A DNA stretch of 64,000 nt from Apium graveolens. Its lineage: Eukaryota > Streptophyta > Magnoliopsida > Apiales > Apiaceae. Position numbers and translations under genes: made by a program. This document shows positions 33,944-46,133 of the stretch, one piece after another (positions within the stretch are counted from its first letter, which is position 1; the number at the start of each line of letters is the position of its first letter). The notes beneath the pieces were generated by a model. It worked only from the letters and a program-made list of their open reading frames with translations. It did no database searches and had not been told where the DNA came from. The stretch is from positions 1 through 64,000 of the forward strand of contig NW_027420647.1 in NCBI RefSeq assembly GCF_009905375.1. The letters are read 5' to 3'.

Positions 33944-34087
33944 ATGGAGATGATTCTTAAGGATGTTGGTTACTTGGTACAACTTGGAAGTGGGGTTGCT
34001 GCTCCTTCTGCATACTTGGAGAACAACATGCCAATGATTCCATCCTCTAAATTCCCCATTAGTGATCGGAGCAACTATTATTTCTAA
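33944..34087 (+). pseudogene. Exon-like block E5, unit 2 (47 codons open)
   Basis: The frame reads MEMILKDVGYLVQLGSGVAA, then PSAYLENNMPMIPSSKFPIS and DRSNYYF before a stop. A TTGTAGTTGCAAG stretch just upstream could be an acceptor. This is the block whose tail opens the window (1-110) and which is partly duplicated in unit 3. The gag-only copia element of unit 1 inserted just before it. Family not recognised. Confidence 0.45.
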
Positions 34088-35083
34088 ATCATTTTATGCT
34101 AAATACTATGTAAAAAACATGCTTCATGTGAGGTGGTCTATAGTAGACTTACTATATCTTAAACACTGCTTCTTGCATTGATTTGCATGTTTCTTTGTTG
34201 ACTTATTTTTATGTAAATTCTATCAAATTTGAATGAGTATTTAAAGTGTTGTTAGGACTTGGTTTTAGTGGAACAAGTCTTGAATTTTGGTCTGACTAAT
34301 TCTATTGAAAATATGAATTGTTAGTTTCTTGATGGATTATCTAGGTACAAGAATATTAATCGAATTAGAAGTTATTTTGCTTGCTTAAATAGTAATAATA
34401 ACTCTTGACTTACAAAGTGGGAAATATTATAGGTTCTATTAGCAAAAAAAATAATTTTTTTGTAGAATAGAAAGCCTATCAGCCACAGTGGGAACATAAT
34501 AATTATAATTTAATTGACTAATTTATTTCAACTAAAAAAGATAAATGTTCATTTCAACTTAAAAGATAAATATATAATAATTTAAATAAAGATAAATTAA
34601 ATAGTGTTAAGGGTGGCTTAATTAATTTACATATTTAGAATTTGGATCAAATCAATTTTTCTAAAAAACTAATGAATTTGGATTTTATACAAAATTTTGA
34701 GGCCCAAGAATGGCGCAAATTACGGCCCGTCCGAATTAGATATATGTAAAAATCTTAATTTTATTACTTTTCATTTCTTCGAAAAATTATGTACATTTGT
34801 TAAATTTTCTTTAAATATATTAAAGATGTGTAGAATTTTTTCCGATTTAGAATTTTATCCCAAAATATTTTAGTATAAAAAATTGGATGAAAAATAAAAC
34901 TATCAAAAAAATTATTTTGATATTTTCAAAATTCCAAATTTGAGTAAATCCAAGTTTTTTCTCTTTAGCAGAGAAGCAAAGTTTTATAATAAAATATATG
35001 TTGAGGAAGCTTCGGGCCTTTTTAAATATGACTTTCTTAAGATCGAATCAGACGAGTTTTTCAAATTTTTTATGGTTTATTAG
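34088..35083. repeat. AT-rich module A, copy 2, truncated
   Basis: Colinear with 111-1050. No gene is seen. It ends at a junction near 35083, where it jumps to sequence equivalent to about 12830, skipping the gag relic. Confidence 0.68.
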
Positions 35084-36029
35084 TTGAGTCCAGTAGGGAA
35101 TTTATGTATAATTTCACTAAATAAATTTTAAAATTTTCGAGAAAATATCATTTCTAGTTAAGTTTTTTATACAATTCTTACCATTTAATTTATAGAATCT
35201 CATTTTATTTACAATACAAAATAAATTAAAGGAATGCTTGTTTACTTATATTTGTAAATCAACACCCAATTAGTTTGTATAATACATGGAGCACTTTTTT
35301 AAATTATATTTTTACAAAAAGAAAAAATTTGAATTTGTAATAAGAAATTGATACTAAGATAAAAAAACAATTTAAAATAAATTGGGACCCATGATATATA
35401 ATTGGGCCTCCAAAATATAGGATATTAAAAAGGTAGGTAAAACCCTAATATCAACACAAGCCTGCTGCCTTACAAACAAAATGAATTTGTACATGGCCAT
35501 GAAATAGTGTTTTGGAGTTATTTGTATTTTCTATGAAAGAGTGTTTTGGTTCTCCAAAGTTAAACACATCTCCAAATGAATTTGTGGATGACTAATCAAA
35601 TGAATTGGTGGAGGACTAAGTGGATAAGGTTTACAGGTTATCATAAATTGATGTTGTTTAACAAAGTTAAGGTAATAAAGTTTCTTCATTTTCTTTTCAT
35701 ATGTGTTATTTGCACAAACTTTTGGTAGAAATCAAACACTAAAATAAGTATCCCACTTTCCTTGTATATATGTATGTAGATTTACATGGAATGTCACTTG
35801 TATTTCTTTTTACATGACCTCTATATCAAGAATTATCCTTTCAAGATTACATGTAAAGGTTAGAAAAAAAATTACATTTATAGTAATTTTTTTTGTTCCT
35901 CATAAATAATCAAATATATGATATATGAAAAAAATGAAAATTTATAGAAACGAAGCCCACGTATTATTTATATTTTATGTTTATATTTGTTGAATTATAC
36001 TATTAAATTTATTTTATGTTTATGTATAA
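35084..36029. repeat. AT-rich spacer, start of unit 3
   Basis: Colinear with about 12830-13850. No gene is recognised. Confidence 0.62.
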
Positions 36030-37297
36030 CCTTACTTTAGAGACATTTTCACAAGAATTATATTTTTCTTGCTACTTGCAACAAGTTCCAAAAACAATGA
36101 AGAAAATACTCTGAGTGCCTTCCCTTTCTCTTCATCAATGTACGGTGTCACGTTTCTTTATTATTCTTTAACTTTTACCATGCCAATATATATTATTAAT
36201 ATAAATGCAGATAGTACAAGTGGATCTATGTGGGGTGTATTTTTTTTCTAATGTATATAAGACAAACAACTCTAAATTATTCTTTGTTGACCTAATAAAA
36301 CACGAAGTTTACTTATATTAGGAGTTTCCCATCTCACGAAGCCCCGTCACTTTTTAACTTCATTTCACAACACACGTGGTTGAAAAAGAGATTTCTTACT
36401 TGATAGAGATGTAGGCTTTGTTTGGGAAATTTTTTAGTGTTGGAAGAACTTATATTTTCAATACATGAATTGGTAGGGTCACCATTTTCAGCCTCACTAG
36501 AACCTGTTGCTTAGTAACTTCTATAGATCCGTAACTATTTGAAAAGTATAGAGTTGTGGTTTTTCTTTATTCCAGTAGTAATATTGTTGGCGGTGTCACT
36601 GGTGATGGTAATTTTACTAGTCCAATTGGTGGCACTAGTAGTCGTAATCTTAGGAGTGGAATCGGTGGTTGGATTGTTGGTGGTGAAGTTCGTGCTAACT
36701 TAAAAAGTATCATTGGTGGTAACTTTAATAATGGCATAAGTGGTAGTAGCATTAGTGGTATAATGTGTAGTTTTAAAAGTGGGATTGGTGGCAGCATGAC
36801 TAGCATCTTAGTGGTTACATTGGTGGTACCAGAAATGATAATATTAGTAGTGGATTTGTTGGCATTGATGGTGCCATTGGTGCAGGTGCTCTTATTAGTG
36901 CAATTGGTGGCATTGAAAGCGGTAATCTTTGCAGGAGAATTGTTGGTGGTATTATTAGTGTTGGTGTTGAAGTTCGTGCTAGCTTAAGCAGTTCCATTTA
37001 TGGCCAATTTAAGTATGGTATTACAGGTGGTAGCATTGATGTTATATTGGTTAATCTTAGTAATGGCATTGGTGGTAGCTTAGTGGTACTATTGGTACCT
37101 TAGTGGTTGTATTATTGGTGTTGGTGTTAAAGTTCGTGCTAGCTTAAGCAGTTCCATTTATGGCCAGTTTAATTATGGTATTACAGGTGGTAGCATTGAT
37201 GTTATATTGGTTAGTCTTAGTAGTGGCAATTTATGGTAGCATTGCTAGTAGCTTTAGTGGTAGCACTGGTTGTATATTAGGTAATATTATTAGTTGA
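36030..37297 (+). pseudogene. Gly/Ser-rich repeat protein gene relic, unit 3
   Basis: The signal-peptide-like block reads YIFLATSSKNNEENTLSAFP in this copy, with the donor spoiled (GGTGTCACG instead of GGTGTAAGG). The acceptor TTTCTTTATTCCAG before 36576 is intact. The last exon begins SNIVGGVTGDGNFTSPIGGT and stays in frame to about 36800, where a one-base deletion shared with unit 1 shifts it. The VEVRASLSSSIYGQFKYG-type repeat follows twice at about 160-bp spacing. Confidence 0.6.
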
Positions 37298-37318
37298 TTT
37301 AGCTTCGGAGATGGTGGT

Positions 37319-38282
37319 TGTGACGCCCTCCAAACCCGGGTAAGAAGTTTGGGGTTCACAACACACATATTATATAAACCTGTATATGAAATATTATATG
37401 CAATTACCATTATTTACGCAAGCACAGTCACAACAGGTTAAAGTATGAAAACCAGCCACAACCTTGACTTTTATTACGTCATACCAAATCCCAACTAGTT
37501 TAATTTACAACTGAAAATGAAATCATTCTTACAAACTTGCATAAATCAAACTAGCTCGATCCAACTCAACCTGGAATCCTAGATCGCATACTTGACTGGG
37601 GGTCCTCATTACCAATAATTTCCATTTTAACTATAGAATAACGTAACTAGATTCACAAGGGTGAGCTAACTAGCTGAGCAAGTTATAATATATAACAATA
37701 ACTGAGTGTAAACAATGATCAATTGAAATGATTCATAGGAATCAATTTCCTTGTTAAGCAATTATTAGAATTGGATATTCAATTTTAAGTTTAAAACCAA
37801 GGTTAGGCTGCTGATCAGTGACACACTAACCCGATTAAGGCACACAACTCTGTTCTCTATACTGGATCCAAGGCACACATTGGCCTAATATGACCACCAA
37901 TCTGGTCTGACCACGAATATGTTCCATAGTTAGAACGCTATCTAATTCTATAACAATTCAACATGATAAATATTGTAATTCAATAAAACAGAATCATAAT
38001 TAATGTTAATAAAACATTTATTTCAGAGCATAAAGCAATTTATAAATATCACCAGAGTATATCAGGGTATGTATGAGGAATAGCTTCCAGCCTGTAGCAG
38101 AATCAGGTATTAAATGAATAATGGTTATACAAGGTTTAGTTCACTATACCATAGAATTGCTTTCGCAACTAGATTTTTAAAAACTATCTATAAAATGTTG
38201 TTGTTGAAAGGTGATTTCATGTCTATTGCAAGGGATTTTAAAAACATTGCAACTGAATCAACAAAATTTCGAGGTCGTTACA
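37319..38282 (-). mobile_element. LTR-like block, family II, unit 3 (964 bp)
   Basis: The ends are TGTGACG and CGTTACA. It is nearly identical to 15129-16091, closer than to the unit 2 copy. It has no target duplication. The terminal hairpin is intact. Confidence 0.6.
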
Positions 38283-39122
38283 AATACATGTTATTGCAAT
38301 ACATTATATAATCATTACAGTAGATCAGAGATTTGGGCCCAAAAGTTAGGCGGTATTGTTCAAAACTTGTGAGCGCGCTTGCTGAAATTGTTTTTCCGAC
38401 TGACTATTAAATAAACAAAAAAAACACAGACTATCAAACAAACTCCACTGCGGCGAAAGATTAAATCATTGCTGAAATATTTCTCTCAAACACTGAATAT
38501 TAAATCTTTGTAAAGAGTAAAGCTCCAAGAAGATTAAATCTCGGAAAAGATTAAACCTTGAACGAAATGTATTTTTTTCCCCAAATCATCTTTCCTAAAG
38601 TTCTTTCAATTCACTAAATTTAATTTAGGAGAAGATTAAATTTGGTCGATTATTGTTAATGATTGTTTAATTTACCTCCTTGCTTTTCTGTTCCTATGTT
38701 ATTTTCTGTTTGAGATATTTTATCGATGTTACACTATGTGTTAATTAGGGTTTATTTATTAAATCATGTTTATGTGTCAATCGTGTCATATTATCAATTC
38801 TGAGTTGTATTGGGATTTGTTTGGAATGACAATGGTATGAAATTGTGAGGTATCACTTGTCGTTGTAAAAGTAGAATTTGTATTTTGGACTTTTTGTTTG
38901 CTCCGTCTTCTGATAGTTTATTAATCTTTATCGAATGAAGTACTACAAAGAAGCAATTCAATACTTTCAGATGTTTTATTATATATAGAATCGTTAAATA
39001 AAAAACTTGTGTCCAATCGCCTAAGTCATATAAAGGTGTTTGTATAATTGTTTATTAAGAATCAATTAAGCAAGTGTTATTATAATTCACATCTTATAAT
39101 TTTTTTACTGGTTTCATTTTAG
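38283..39122. repeat. AT-rich spacer of unit 3 before E1
   Basis: Colinear with 16092-16933. No gene is recognised. The AGATTAAATC words are at 38457-38640. Confidence 0.55.
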
Positions 39123-39400
39123 AAAAAGATAAAAAAAAATTCTGAGAAAATGACGCGTTCTACGGGAAGTGAGAACAAATGTCTTGAAAGAAGAGATACC
39201 ACAAGTATCGATAACAAGAATAGTTCAAGGACGGATAGGCGATATGTAATTAATACAAATAACGAAGAAAATGACATCTATAGTATTGGTGGAGGACATT
39301 GATCTGCAACTATGACCTTGCTACCTACTACAGGGAAATGTATCAAGTCAGCAAAAGTGGAAAGGTTGCCATCTTTTATAACATGGATTCCCTTGGATAG
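39123..39400 (+). pseudogene. Exon-like block E1, unit 3
   Basis: 278 nt with the same in-frame TGA as unit 1 (about 39301) and the same KSAKVERLPSFITWIPLDR ending. Acceptor and donor are intact. Confidence 0.48.
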
Positions 39401-39523
39401 GTAAAACATTTTGTGCTTTTTTTACACTCCTTATCATTTGGTGATAATTAATTAAATTAAATTACAATCTGAGATTCTCAGATTGTTATTTACAAAACCC
39501 GGTACCTGACTTTCTCTTTGCAG

Positions 39524-39583
39524 GGTGGTTTCTCCACAAACTTAAATTAAATCGACTCATCAAAAAAGCATCTTCTCCTCAAG
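39524..39583 (+). pseudogene. Exon-like block E2, unit 3, donor lost
   Basis: 60 nt after TTTCTCTTTGCAG. The donor is mutated from AAG/GTAAAA to AAG/ATAAAA, so splicing here would fail. Confidence 0.42.
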
Positions 39584-39950
39584 ATAAAACATCAGAGTCT
39601 GGAGGAACATCTCGATTTGGTCGCTTTGGCTTTCGCTCATAGTTATAAACAAAAATACCGAAACCACGACAAGACAAACAGGTATATTGTAATTATGGGA
39701 CATGCATATATGATATTCCTTGTTATGGCTTCCACATCTACATGTCTTCCACTATGATTTAGTTGGATAGTACACACACATATGTTTTTCCCTATGGCTT
39801 TACATGGTTTTGTTTCTCCTCGGGTAAGTTGTTTAAATTTATGTTAAATTTTACCGTTTTGTTTGATATATGGTTATTAGATTAAGGTCGTGTCAAATTT
39901 TACCCTTTTTGCAAATTTTTTTTAATTATTATTTCACAATCACTAGGAAA

Positions 39951-40370
39951 TATTACCTATTAGGGAGGAGGAAGTTAAGAATGTAGTCTTTTTCATGCAT
40001 CAATACAAGTCACTAGATCCACATGGGTCGAACCCGACATTTTTCAAATGTATTGAAATATTTTTAAAAGATATGTTGTTCTATTTTGTTAGATTTTCTT
40101 TGATACACGACATGGGCCAAGGGAACTAAATCGTAGGCTTGTTTATCTTATTTCTAAGGTTAAACAACTAAAATATATGGAAGATCTTCGACCTATCTAT
40201 TTTTATAATGGTCTGATGCGCATAGTGTCGAAGGTGGTGGTGAATAAGTTCAAACTATGTTTAATCTAGACAGTGTCTAACAAATAGAGCGCTTTTAATG
40301 AAGGGAGGCTATAAGCTCATAATACATTGATTGCATTTGAAGTCACAAGGGAAAAAAGGGTGTGGCTGGG
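39951..40370 (+). pseudogene. LINE reverse-transcriptase fragment, unit 3
   Basis: Same block as 17757 with REEEVKNVVFFM, NPT/AFFK-like and DLRPIYFYN words in two frames. Shares the LVYLISKV form (IPK changed to ISK) with unit 1. Confidence 0.77.
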
Positions 40371-41385
40371 TTAAGAATTGATATTTTAAGGCATATGATA
40401 GGTTGGAATGGAGATTTATTGATATAACGATTAAACTTCTCTTTTACAACTTAAAAAACTTTGGTAAACTTTATTTTCTCCTTTTTACCATGTACCGGAT
40501 TCAAGTATCCGACACTAGAACTCAATTTGTTAATTATATGGATAAAAAGGATTTTAACATAAAATCGATTTGTTGAAAAATATATGTAAGTAAAACTAAA
40601 TTAAACACAATATGTCTCTCTAATTAATAACCACTCTTTAATATTGATCAAATCTCTTCATTGTAAAGTACTACATTATAAAAAATTAGAGCCTCCATGT
40701 ATTGAGAAATACATGTATACAACACTCTATAATCCACGAGTATACCAGGAAAATTATAATGTTTCTATCATCTCTACTATTTTCTTATTTATTTTAAATT
40801 TAGATTAATTTTAATTTCCATATTGTTAACCATGTTTATTAGATTTAAGGTTTAAGAAATCAAATACCATTACTCAGCTATCATATCACACATTACCATT
40901 CTCTTATAGAGGAACTTCAATAAATTGGGGATATTTTGATAAAGTTTTTGGAGAAAACCTTACCATTTAGCGATATCAATATATATCATTAAGCGTCAAG
41001 GTCTGCTCCAAAGAATCATGATCCATTGGTACATCAAGCATTTTCTTGGTGTTGGTGATATTGATGACAAAGTTATTCTCAAAGAACGGAAAGTTATTAA
41101 CTTTTGATTATCTTGGAAAGTGTTTTTATATATTTTTACGATTTAACATAACGTTATTATATAATTTTATGTGCAAAAATTCATAATCGACAATATCTGA
41201 TAGTGGCTATAGTACATAAGTTGTATTACAGAAAATGTGATAATATATTCTTGATTCTAGCAAACTACAATAATTATTGAATTCACTTTATATGTTGAAA
41301 TATATCTGACCCTCCTAACCCTCCTAACACAGAGTCTTACATATTATTTTTATATATAAAGAATAAGTCATGAGTTGCTTATGTA
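40371..41385. repeat. AT-rich spacer between LINE relic and E3, unit 3
   Basis: Colinear with 18183-19195. Nothing recognisable. Confidence 0.6.
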
Positions 41386-41610
41386 ATGAGAGCCAAAAAG
41401 GTGAAACAAATTGAACATGAGATTTTGTACTCCTTCCATTCAACTTTTATCTGGTCTCAGGCATCACTTGATCTAATATTCGAGGAAACACTTGATAACG
41501 TAATAGCAACGCACACTCCCCTTGCAACAACAAGTTAAATGCTTTATTCTTATATGCAGCTTAAGCAAAACACTGAAAATATTTTTTGTTTGATTATATA
41601 TTCTTTGTGA
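41386..41610 (+). pseudogene. Exon-like block E3, unit 3
   Basis: It starts MRAKKVKQIEHEILYSFHST. The frame reaches SLDLIFEETLDNVIATHTPL and then a premature stop near ACAACAACAAGTTAA, where 3 bases of an ACA run and one more base differ from unit 2. Confidence 0.45.
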
Positions 41611-41841
41611 GATGCATAGAAAGTAGAAACATGTCGAAACCATTATTTGTAGATACAATGTAAATATTACAAACCAGTTCAGTTTATAGATTATTTAAGA
41701 ATTACAAGTGCAATGATTTTAATTTTAGTCGATTTTTATTTCATCATCAAATTGCTCACAGAATTTTAAGAATGGGATTATTTTGTGTTCATCGTTGTTT
41801 TATATTTTTGGATATTGTGTGACTATATGTTCATATCACAG

Positions 41842-42005
41842 GTTTATTGTGGAGGCCGGGGGGCTAAAAAACTGCACTGAGAAAGATGAACGGTTTAGTC
41901 ATATTAGTCATATTGTTACTGCGCTTATGGTACCTGCGTACATTGATAGTTGAGAAGTTATTAGAAGGGCATAGAATGATACAACTGGATCTTATGGCTT
42001 GGACT
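41842..42005 (+). pseudogene. Exon-like block E4, unit 3
   Basis: It follows TTCATATCACAG. The unit 1 frame CTEKDERFSHISHIVT is partly kept, with TALMVPAYIDS then a stop. Confidence 0.42.
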
Positions 42006-42394
42006 TAATAAAGTAGCAAGAAAGGATTCGAGGATAGATCATGTGAGAAATCTAAATGAGGTATATTATCATTTCTAATATTCAATGTTATAGATTTTGT
42101 TGCATCTACATATTTGACCACAGACAAGATTAATAGTAAAATATGTTAGTTCCTCAATTCTCTTTGAGAAACTTTAACAAAACTTTGTCAAATTCATAAT
42201 ATGATCCATAACCTTGTATCCTACTTCCTTTTGCTAAGACCACACAATCAGTCATAAATGAGACAAGTTATAAATATTTTCTCTCTATTTACCTCTTACT
42301 AACCATTTCGAAAAACAATGAAATATTTATAAATATTGGACTATAAACTTAGCCGTGTTTTTTGTAGTTGCAAGCAATAGGGTGTCTTACTGGT

Positions 42395-42560
42395 ATGGAG
42401 ATGATTCTTAAGGATGTTGGTTACTTGGTACAACTTGGAAGTGGGGTTGGTGCTCCTTCTGCATACTTGGTACAACTGGTATGAAGATGATTCTTAAGGA
42501 TGTTGGTTACTTAGTGATTGCAGCAACTATTACTATTTCTAAATCATTTTATACTAAATA
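42395..42560 (+). pseudogene. Exon-like block E5, unit 3, partly duplicated
   Basis: MEMILKDVGYLVQLGSGVGA is present at 42395. The first part is repeated at 42481 as MKMILKDVGYLV, after which the sequence skips to the AT-rich flank. About 86 bp separate the two copies; the shared word GGTACAACT marks the join. Confidence 0.5.
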
Positions 42561-44894
42561 CTATGTAAAAAACATGCTTCATGTGCGGTGGTCTACAGTA
42601 GACTTACTATATCTTAAACACTGCATTGATTTGCATGTTTCTTTCTCGACTTATTTTTATGTAAATTTTATCAAATTTAAATGAGTATTTAAAGTGTTGT
42701 TAGGACTTGGTTTTAGTGGAACAAGTCTTGAATTTTGGTCTGACTAATTCTATTAAAAATATGAATTGTTAGTTTCTTTATGGATTATCTAGGTACAAGG
42801 AGATAAATCCAATTAGAATGTATTTTGCTTGCTTAAATACCAATAATAACTCTTTACTTACAAAGTGAGCAATATTATAGGTTCTATTAGCAAACAAAAA
42901 TCAAATTTTGGTAGAATACAAAGCCAATAAGCCAAAGTGGGAACATAATAATTAAAATTAAATTGACTAAAAATGATAAATGTTCATTTCAACTTAAAAG
43001 ATAAATATTTAATAACTTAAATAAAGATAATTAAATAGTGTTAAGGGTGGCTTAATTAATTTACATATTTAGAATTTGGATCAAATCAATTTTTCTAAAA
43101 AAATAATGAATTTGGATTTTATACAAAATTTTGAGGCCCAAGAATGGCGCAAATTACAGCACGTCCGAATTAGATATATGTAAAAAACTTAATTTTATTA
43201 ATTTTCATTTCTTCGAAAAATAATGTACATTTGTTAAATTTTCTTTAAATATTTTAAAGATGTGTAGAATTTTTTCCGATTTAGAATTTTATCCCAAAAT
43301 ATTTTAGTGTAAAAAATTGGATGAAAAATAAAACTATCAAAAAAATTATTTCGATATTTTTAAAATTCCGAATTTGAGTAAATCCAAGTTTTTTCTTTTT
43401 AGGAGAGAAGCAAATTTTTATAATAAAGCCTTTTTAAATATGACTTTCTTAAGATCGAATCAGACGAGTTTTTCAAATTTTTTATGGTTTATATTTAACA
43501 CTAAATATAACGTGTTTTTATATATCATTTATCAATATTAAGTACCTTATTTACAAATATTGATTCGATAATAATTAGTGGTTTTAGTTGTTATATAATT
43601 GGACTTTAAATTGGATCCTCGATAATTGTTCATTGTTTTTATTGAATTGTTTAAATTTATATTTTTTGTAAAATACTAGGTTTTGTTGGGAGGCGATAAA
43701 GATAAAATAATTTTTTTTTCATATTCAATATATGACATATTTTCTTATTTATTTATTAATGTTGTGTATCTTTATTTATTAAAGATGTGTAGAATTTTAT
43801 CCGATTTAGAATTTTATCCCAAAATATTTTAGTGTAAAAAATTCGATGAAAAATAAAACTATCAAAAAAATTATTTCAATATTTTTAAAATTCCGAATTT
43901 AAGTTAATCCAAGTTTTTTCTCTTTAGGAGAGAAGCAAAATTTTATAATTAAATATATGTTCATGCAGTTTGGGGCCTTTTTAAATATTACTTTCTTAAG
44001 ATCGAATCAGACCAATTTTTCAAATTTTTTATGGTTTATATTTTACACTAAATATAATGTATTTTTATATATCATTTATCAATATTAAGTACCTTATTAA
44101 CAAATATTGATTCAATAATAATTAGTCGATTTAGTTGTTATATAATTGGACTTTAAATTGGATCCTCAATAATTATTCATTATTTTTATCGAATTGTTTA
44201 AACTTATATTTTTTGTAAAATACTAGGTGTTGTTTTGAGGCGATAAAGATAAAATAATTTTTTTTTCATATTCAGTATATTACAAATTTTCTTATTCATT
44301 TATTAATGTTGTGTATTTTTTTAGAAAAGACATATCAATATTCATTAATCTTGACATTTACATATTTTATATAAGTTACTTTATTATTCAAGATTAAGTA
44401 TTTAATTTGTTCAATTTATTTTGCAAACATAAATATGTTTATGATGATTATTTGAGTTTTATTTTTTACAATATTGTATTTTCATGTAAATTTGAGTAAG
44501 TGGATTTGAGAATAATGTGTTTGTTTTTATCATAACAATTTATGAGTTCATGTTCTTTATTTCACCCTTAAAATGACGTCTCAATAATGTGTTTAACATA
44601 TTTTATTAGCAAGAAAATCATAAAAACTAATTTTCAATAATTGATATCATTTCAATTTAAATAAATATTGACTTTATTATGAATAATTCATATAAATTTC
44701 CAAAAGTTGATTGTTCAACAGTGTTAGTTTAACAAGATAATATCATTCAACAAAATAATATATACATGTTTATATTATTTAATCTCCATTAATTTATTTT
44801 GTAAGTTTTACCTAAAATTAAGAAAAGCCCTTTATAATAAAGAAAAAGTTAAATCATATATATAATAAAATTTACTTTGTTAGAAATACACAAC
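42561..44894. repeat. AT-rich module A, copy 3, with internal tandem duplication
   Basis: Colinear with 111-1855 but longer. No gene is seen. The extra length is a direct duplication of 525-bp period (43256-43780 and 43781-44320). Confidence 0.68.
43256..44320. repeat. 525-bp direct tandem duplication
   Basis: The word AAAGATGTGTAGAATTTT begins both copies (43256 and 43781). Both run through TTTTATCCCAAAATATTTTA, TCGAATCAGACSAR and GGCGATAAAGATAAAATAAT. Units 1 and 2 have a single copy. Confidence 0.8.
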
Positions 44895-46075
44895 ATTATG
44901 CATTTTTTTGTGAGCATAGTTTGTACTCTCGTAATGTATCATCCCAATTGTTCTTCTGGTCAAAACTTGCTTCAATTCTTCTTCTTGCTGATCAAGGCTT
45001 GCTTCTTCTCAACGTTTGGCTTTCTGAATGAGGAGCAAAGTGTTAGACTCCATCACAATTATAGCACTTGATCTTTGACTTGTAATTTTCCCATACCTTG
45101 ACTCCTTGCGATCATTCTTCCTTTAATTCCTCTTATTAGGGTAATGTTCGAGGAACTAGAACCTTTTTTCAAAAACCTTTTTTTAGAAGTCTATATAGCT
45201 AAACTTTTTAACTAAAAGAGCATCAATTTGTAGGATATCTTCATCATTACCATGATCAATTTCAGTTCCTCAATAATTTTGTAAGTCATCATGAGTATTT
45301 GAGACTCAGTGTCAGACTATACAATCATGGCCTTTCATTTTGAAATGGCTATTTCTTGCAAATTTCTCTCTTGTTTTTCCTCTACCCTGAGAGAAACATG
45401 TCTTGTCCCATTTTGTCTTACTTTTCTACTCCATCTCCAGTTCATTAGTTTTCAGAATTCCATATATCTCAACTAGAGATGTGTCTTCAAGATCATAATT
45501 ATCTCTTATTCATATAACTTTCAAGTCACACTTTTGAGGAAGTGCAAGAAGAACCTTCAAGTTTGAATCTGCTCGATCATACTCTATGTCAACATGTGAC
45601 AAATCATTCAACAATTTCTGAAATCTATCATAGATTTCAAATAAAGACTTATCATGTTTTGAGTCAAAGTGCTCATACTCGTGATTGAGTATTGTCCTTC
45701 GAATCTTCTTGATAGCTGTGGTGCCTTATACTTAACCACCAAAGTGTCTCAAATTTCCTTCATTGTTTTGCATTCAATAAACCTAGGGGACATCACACTG
45801 TCTAGATTGTTATGCAAAAATGTGCTATTTTTGCATTTTTTTCTTGACCACGAATAGCAACAACCAGTTTCATGGGCTAATGAGGTCCATCATAAATCCC
45901 TTCCATTATTCACCATGTGTTACTGCAGACATATAGTCATCTTGACTTTACAGAAATGATATTCATTAATTTTCAAGATTGGAAATTTGAGGGTTTCATA
46001 TCTGCTCATATTGTTGTTGATTTGGTTTATGGCTAATGGTGACGGCACATTTTGTTGAGTTTCATTATCTGCCAT
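44895..46075 (-). pseudogene. Copia gag relic, uninterrupted copy, unit 4
   Basis: This is the only copy here that spans the region from start codon to zinc knuckle without the LTR array. The minus strand starts MADNETQQNVPSPLAINQIN at 46075, continues MSRYETLKFPILKINEYHF, reaches a stop after MTICLQ, then continues in shifting frames through the UBN2 core to KCYNCDGV and HFAPHSES at about 45030-45090. The last Cys of the knuckle is absent. As a copia gag it would have formed the particle shell; it is not functional. The site 45258-45262 is the unoccupied target of the LTR array. Confidence 0.75.
45258..45262. other. Empty insertion site of the LTR array
   Basis: CATGATCAATTT continues directly into CAGTTCCTCAATAATTTTG, whereas units 1 and 2 have the array inserted after AATTT. 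It defines the array ends independently of the TG/CA rule. Confidence 0.85.
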
Positions 46076-46121
46076 TAATGATTATTTTCTGCATCTTAAA
46101 GTGATTTTATATAAACACCAA

Positions 46122-46133
46122 GTTTTGATATCA
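46122..46133 (-). other. Primer-binding site of the copia relic, unit 4
   Basis: On the minus strand it reads TGATATCAAAAC, one more change than in units 1 and 2. Confidence 0.58.
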
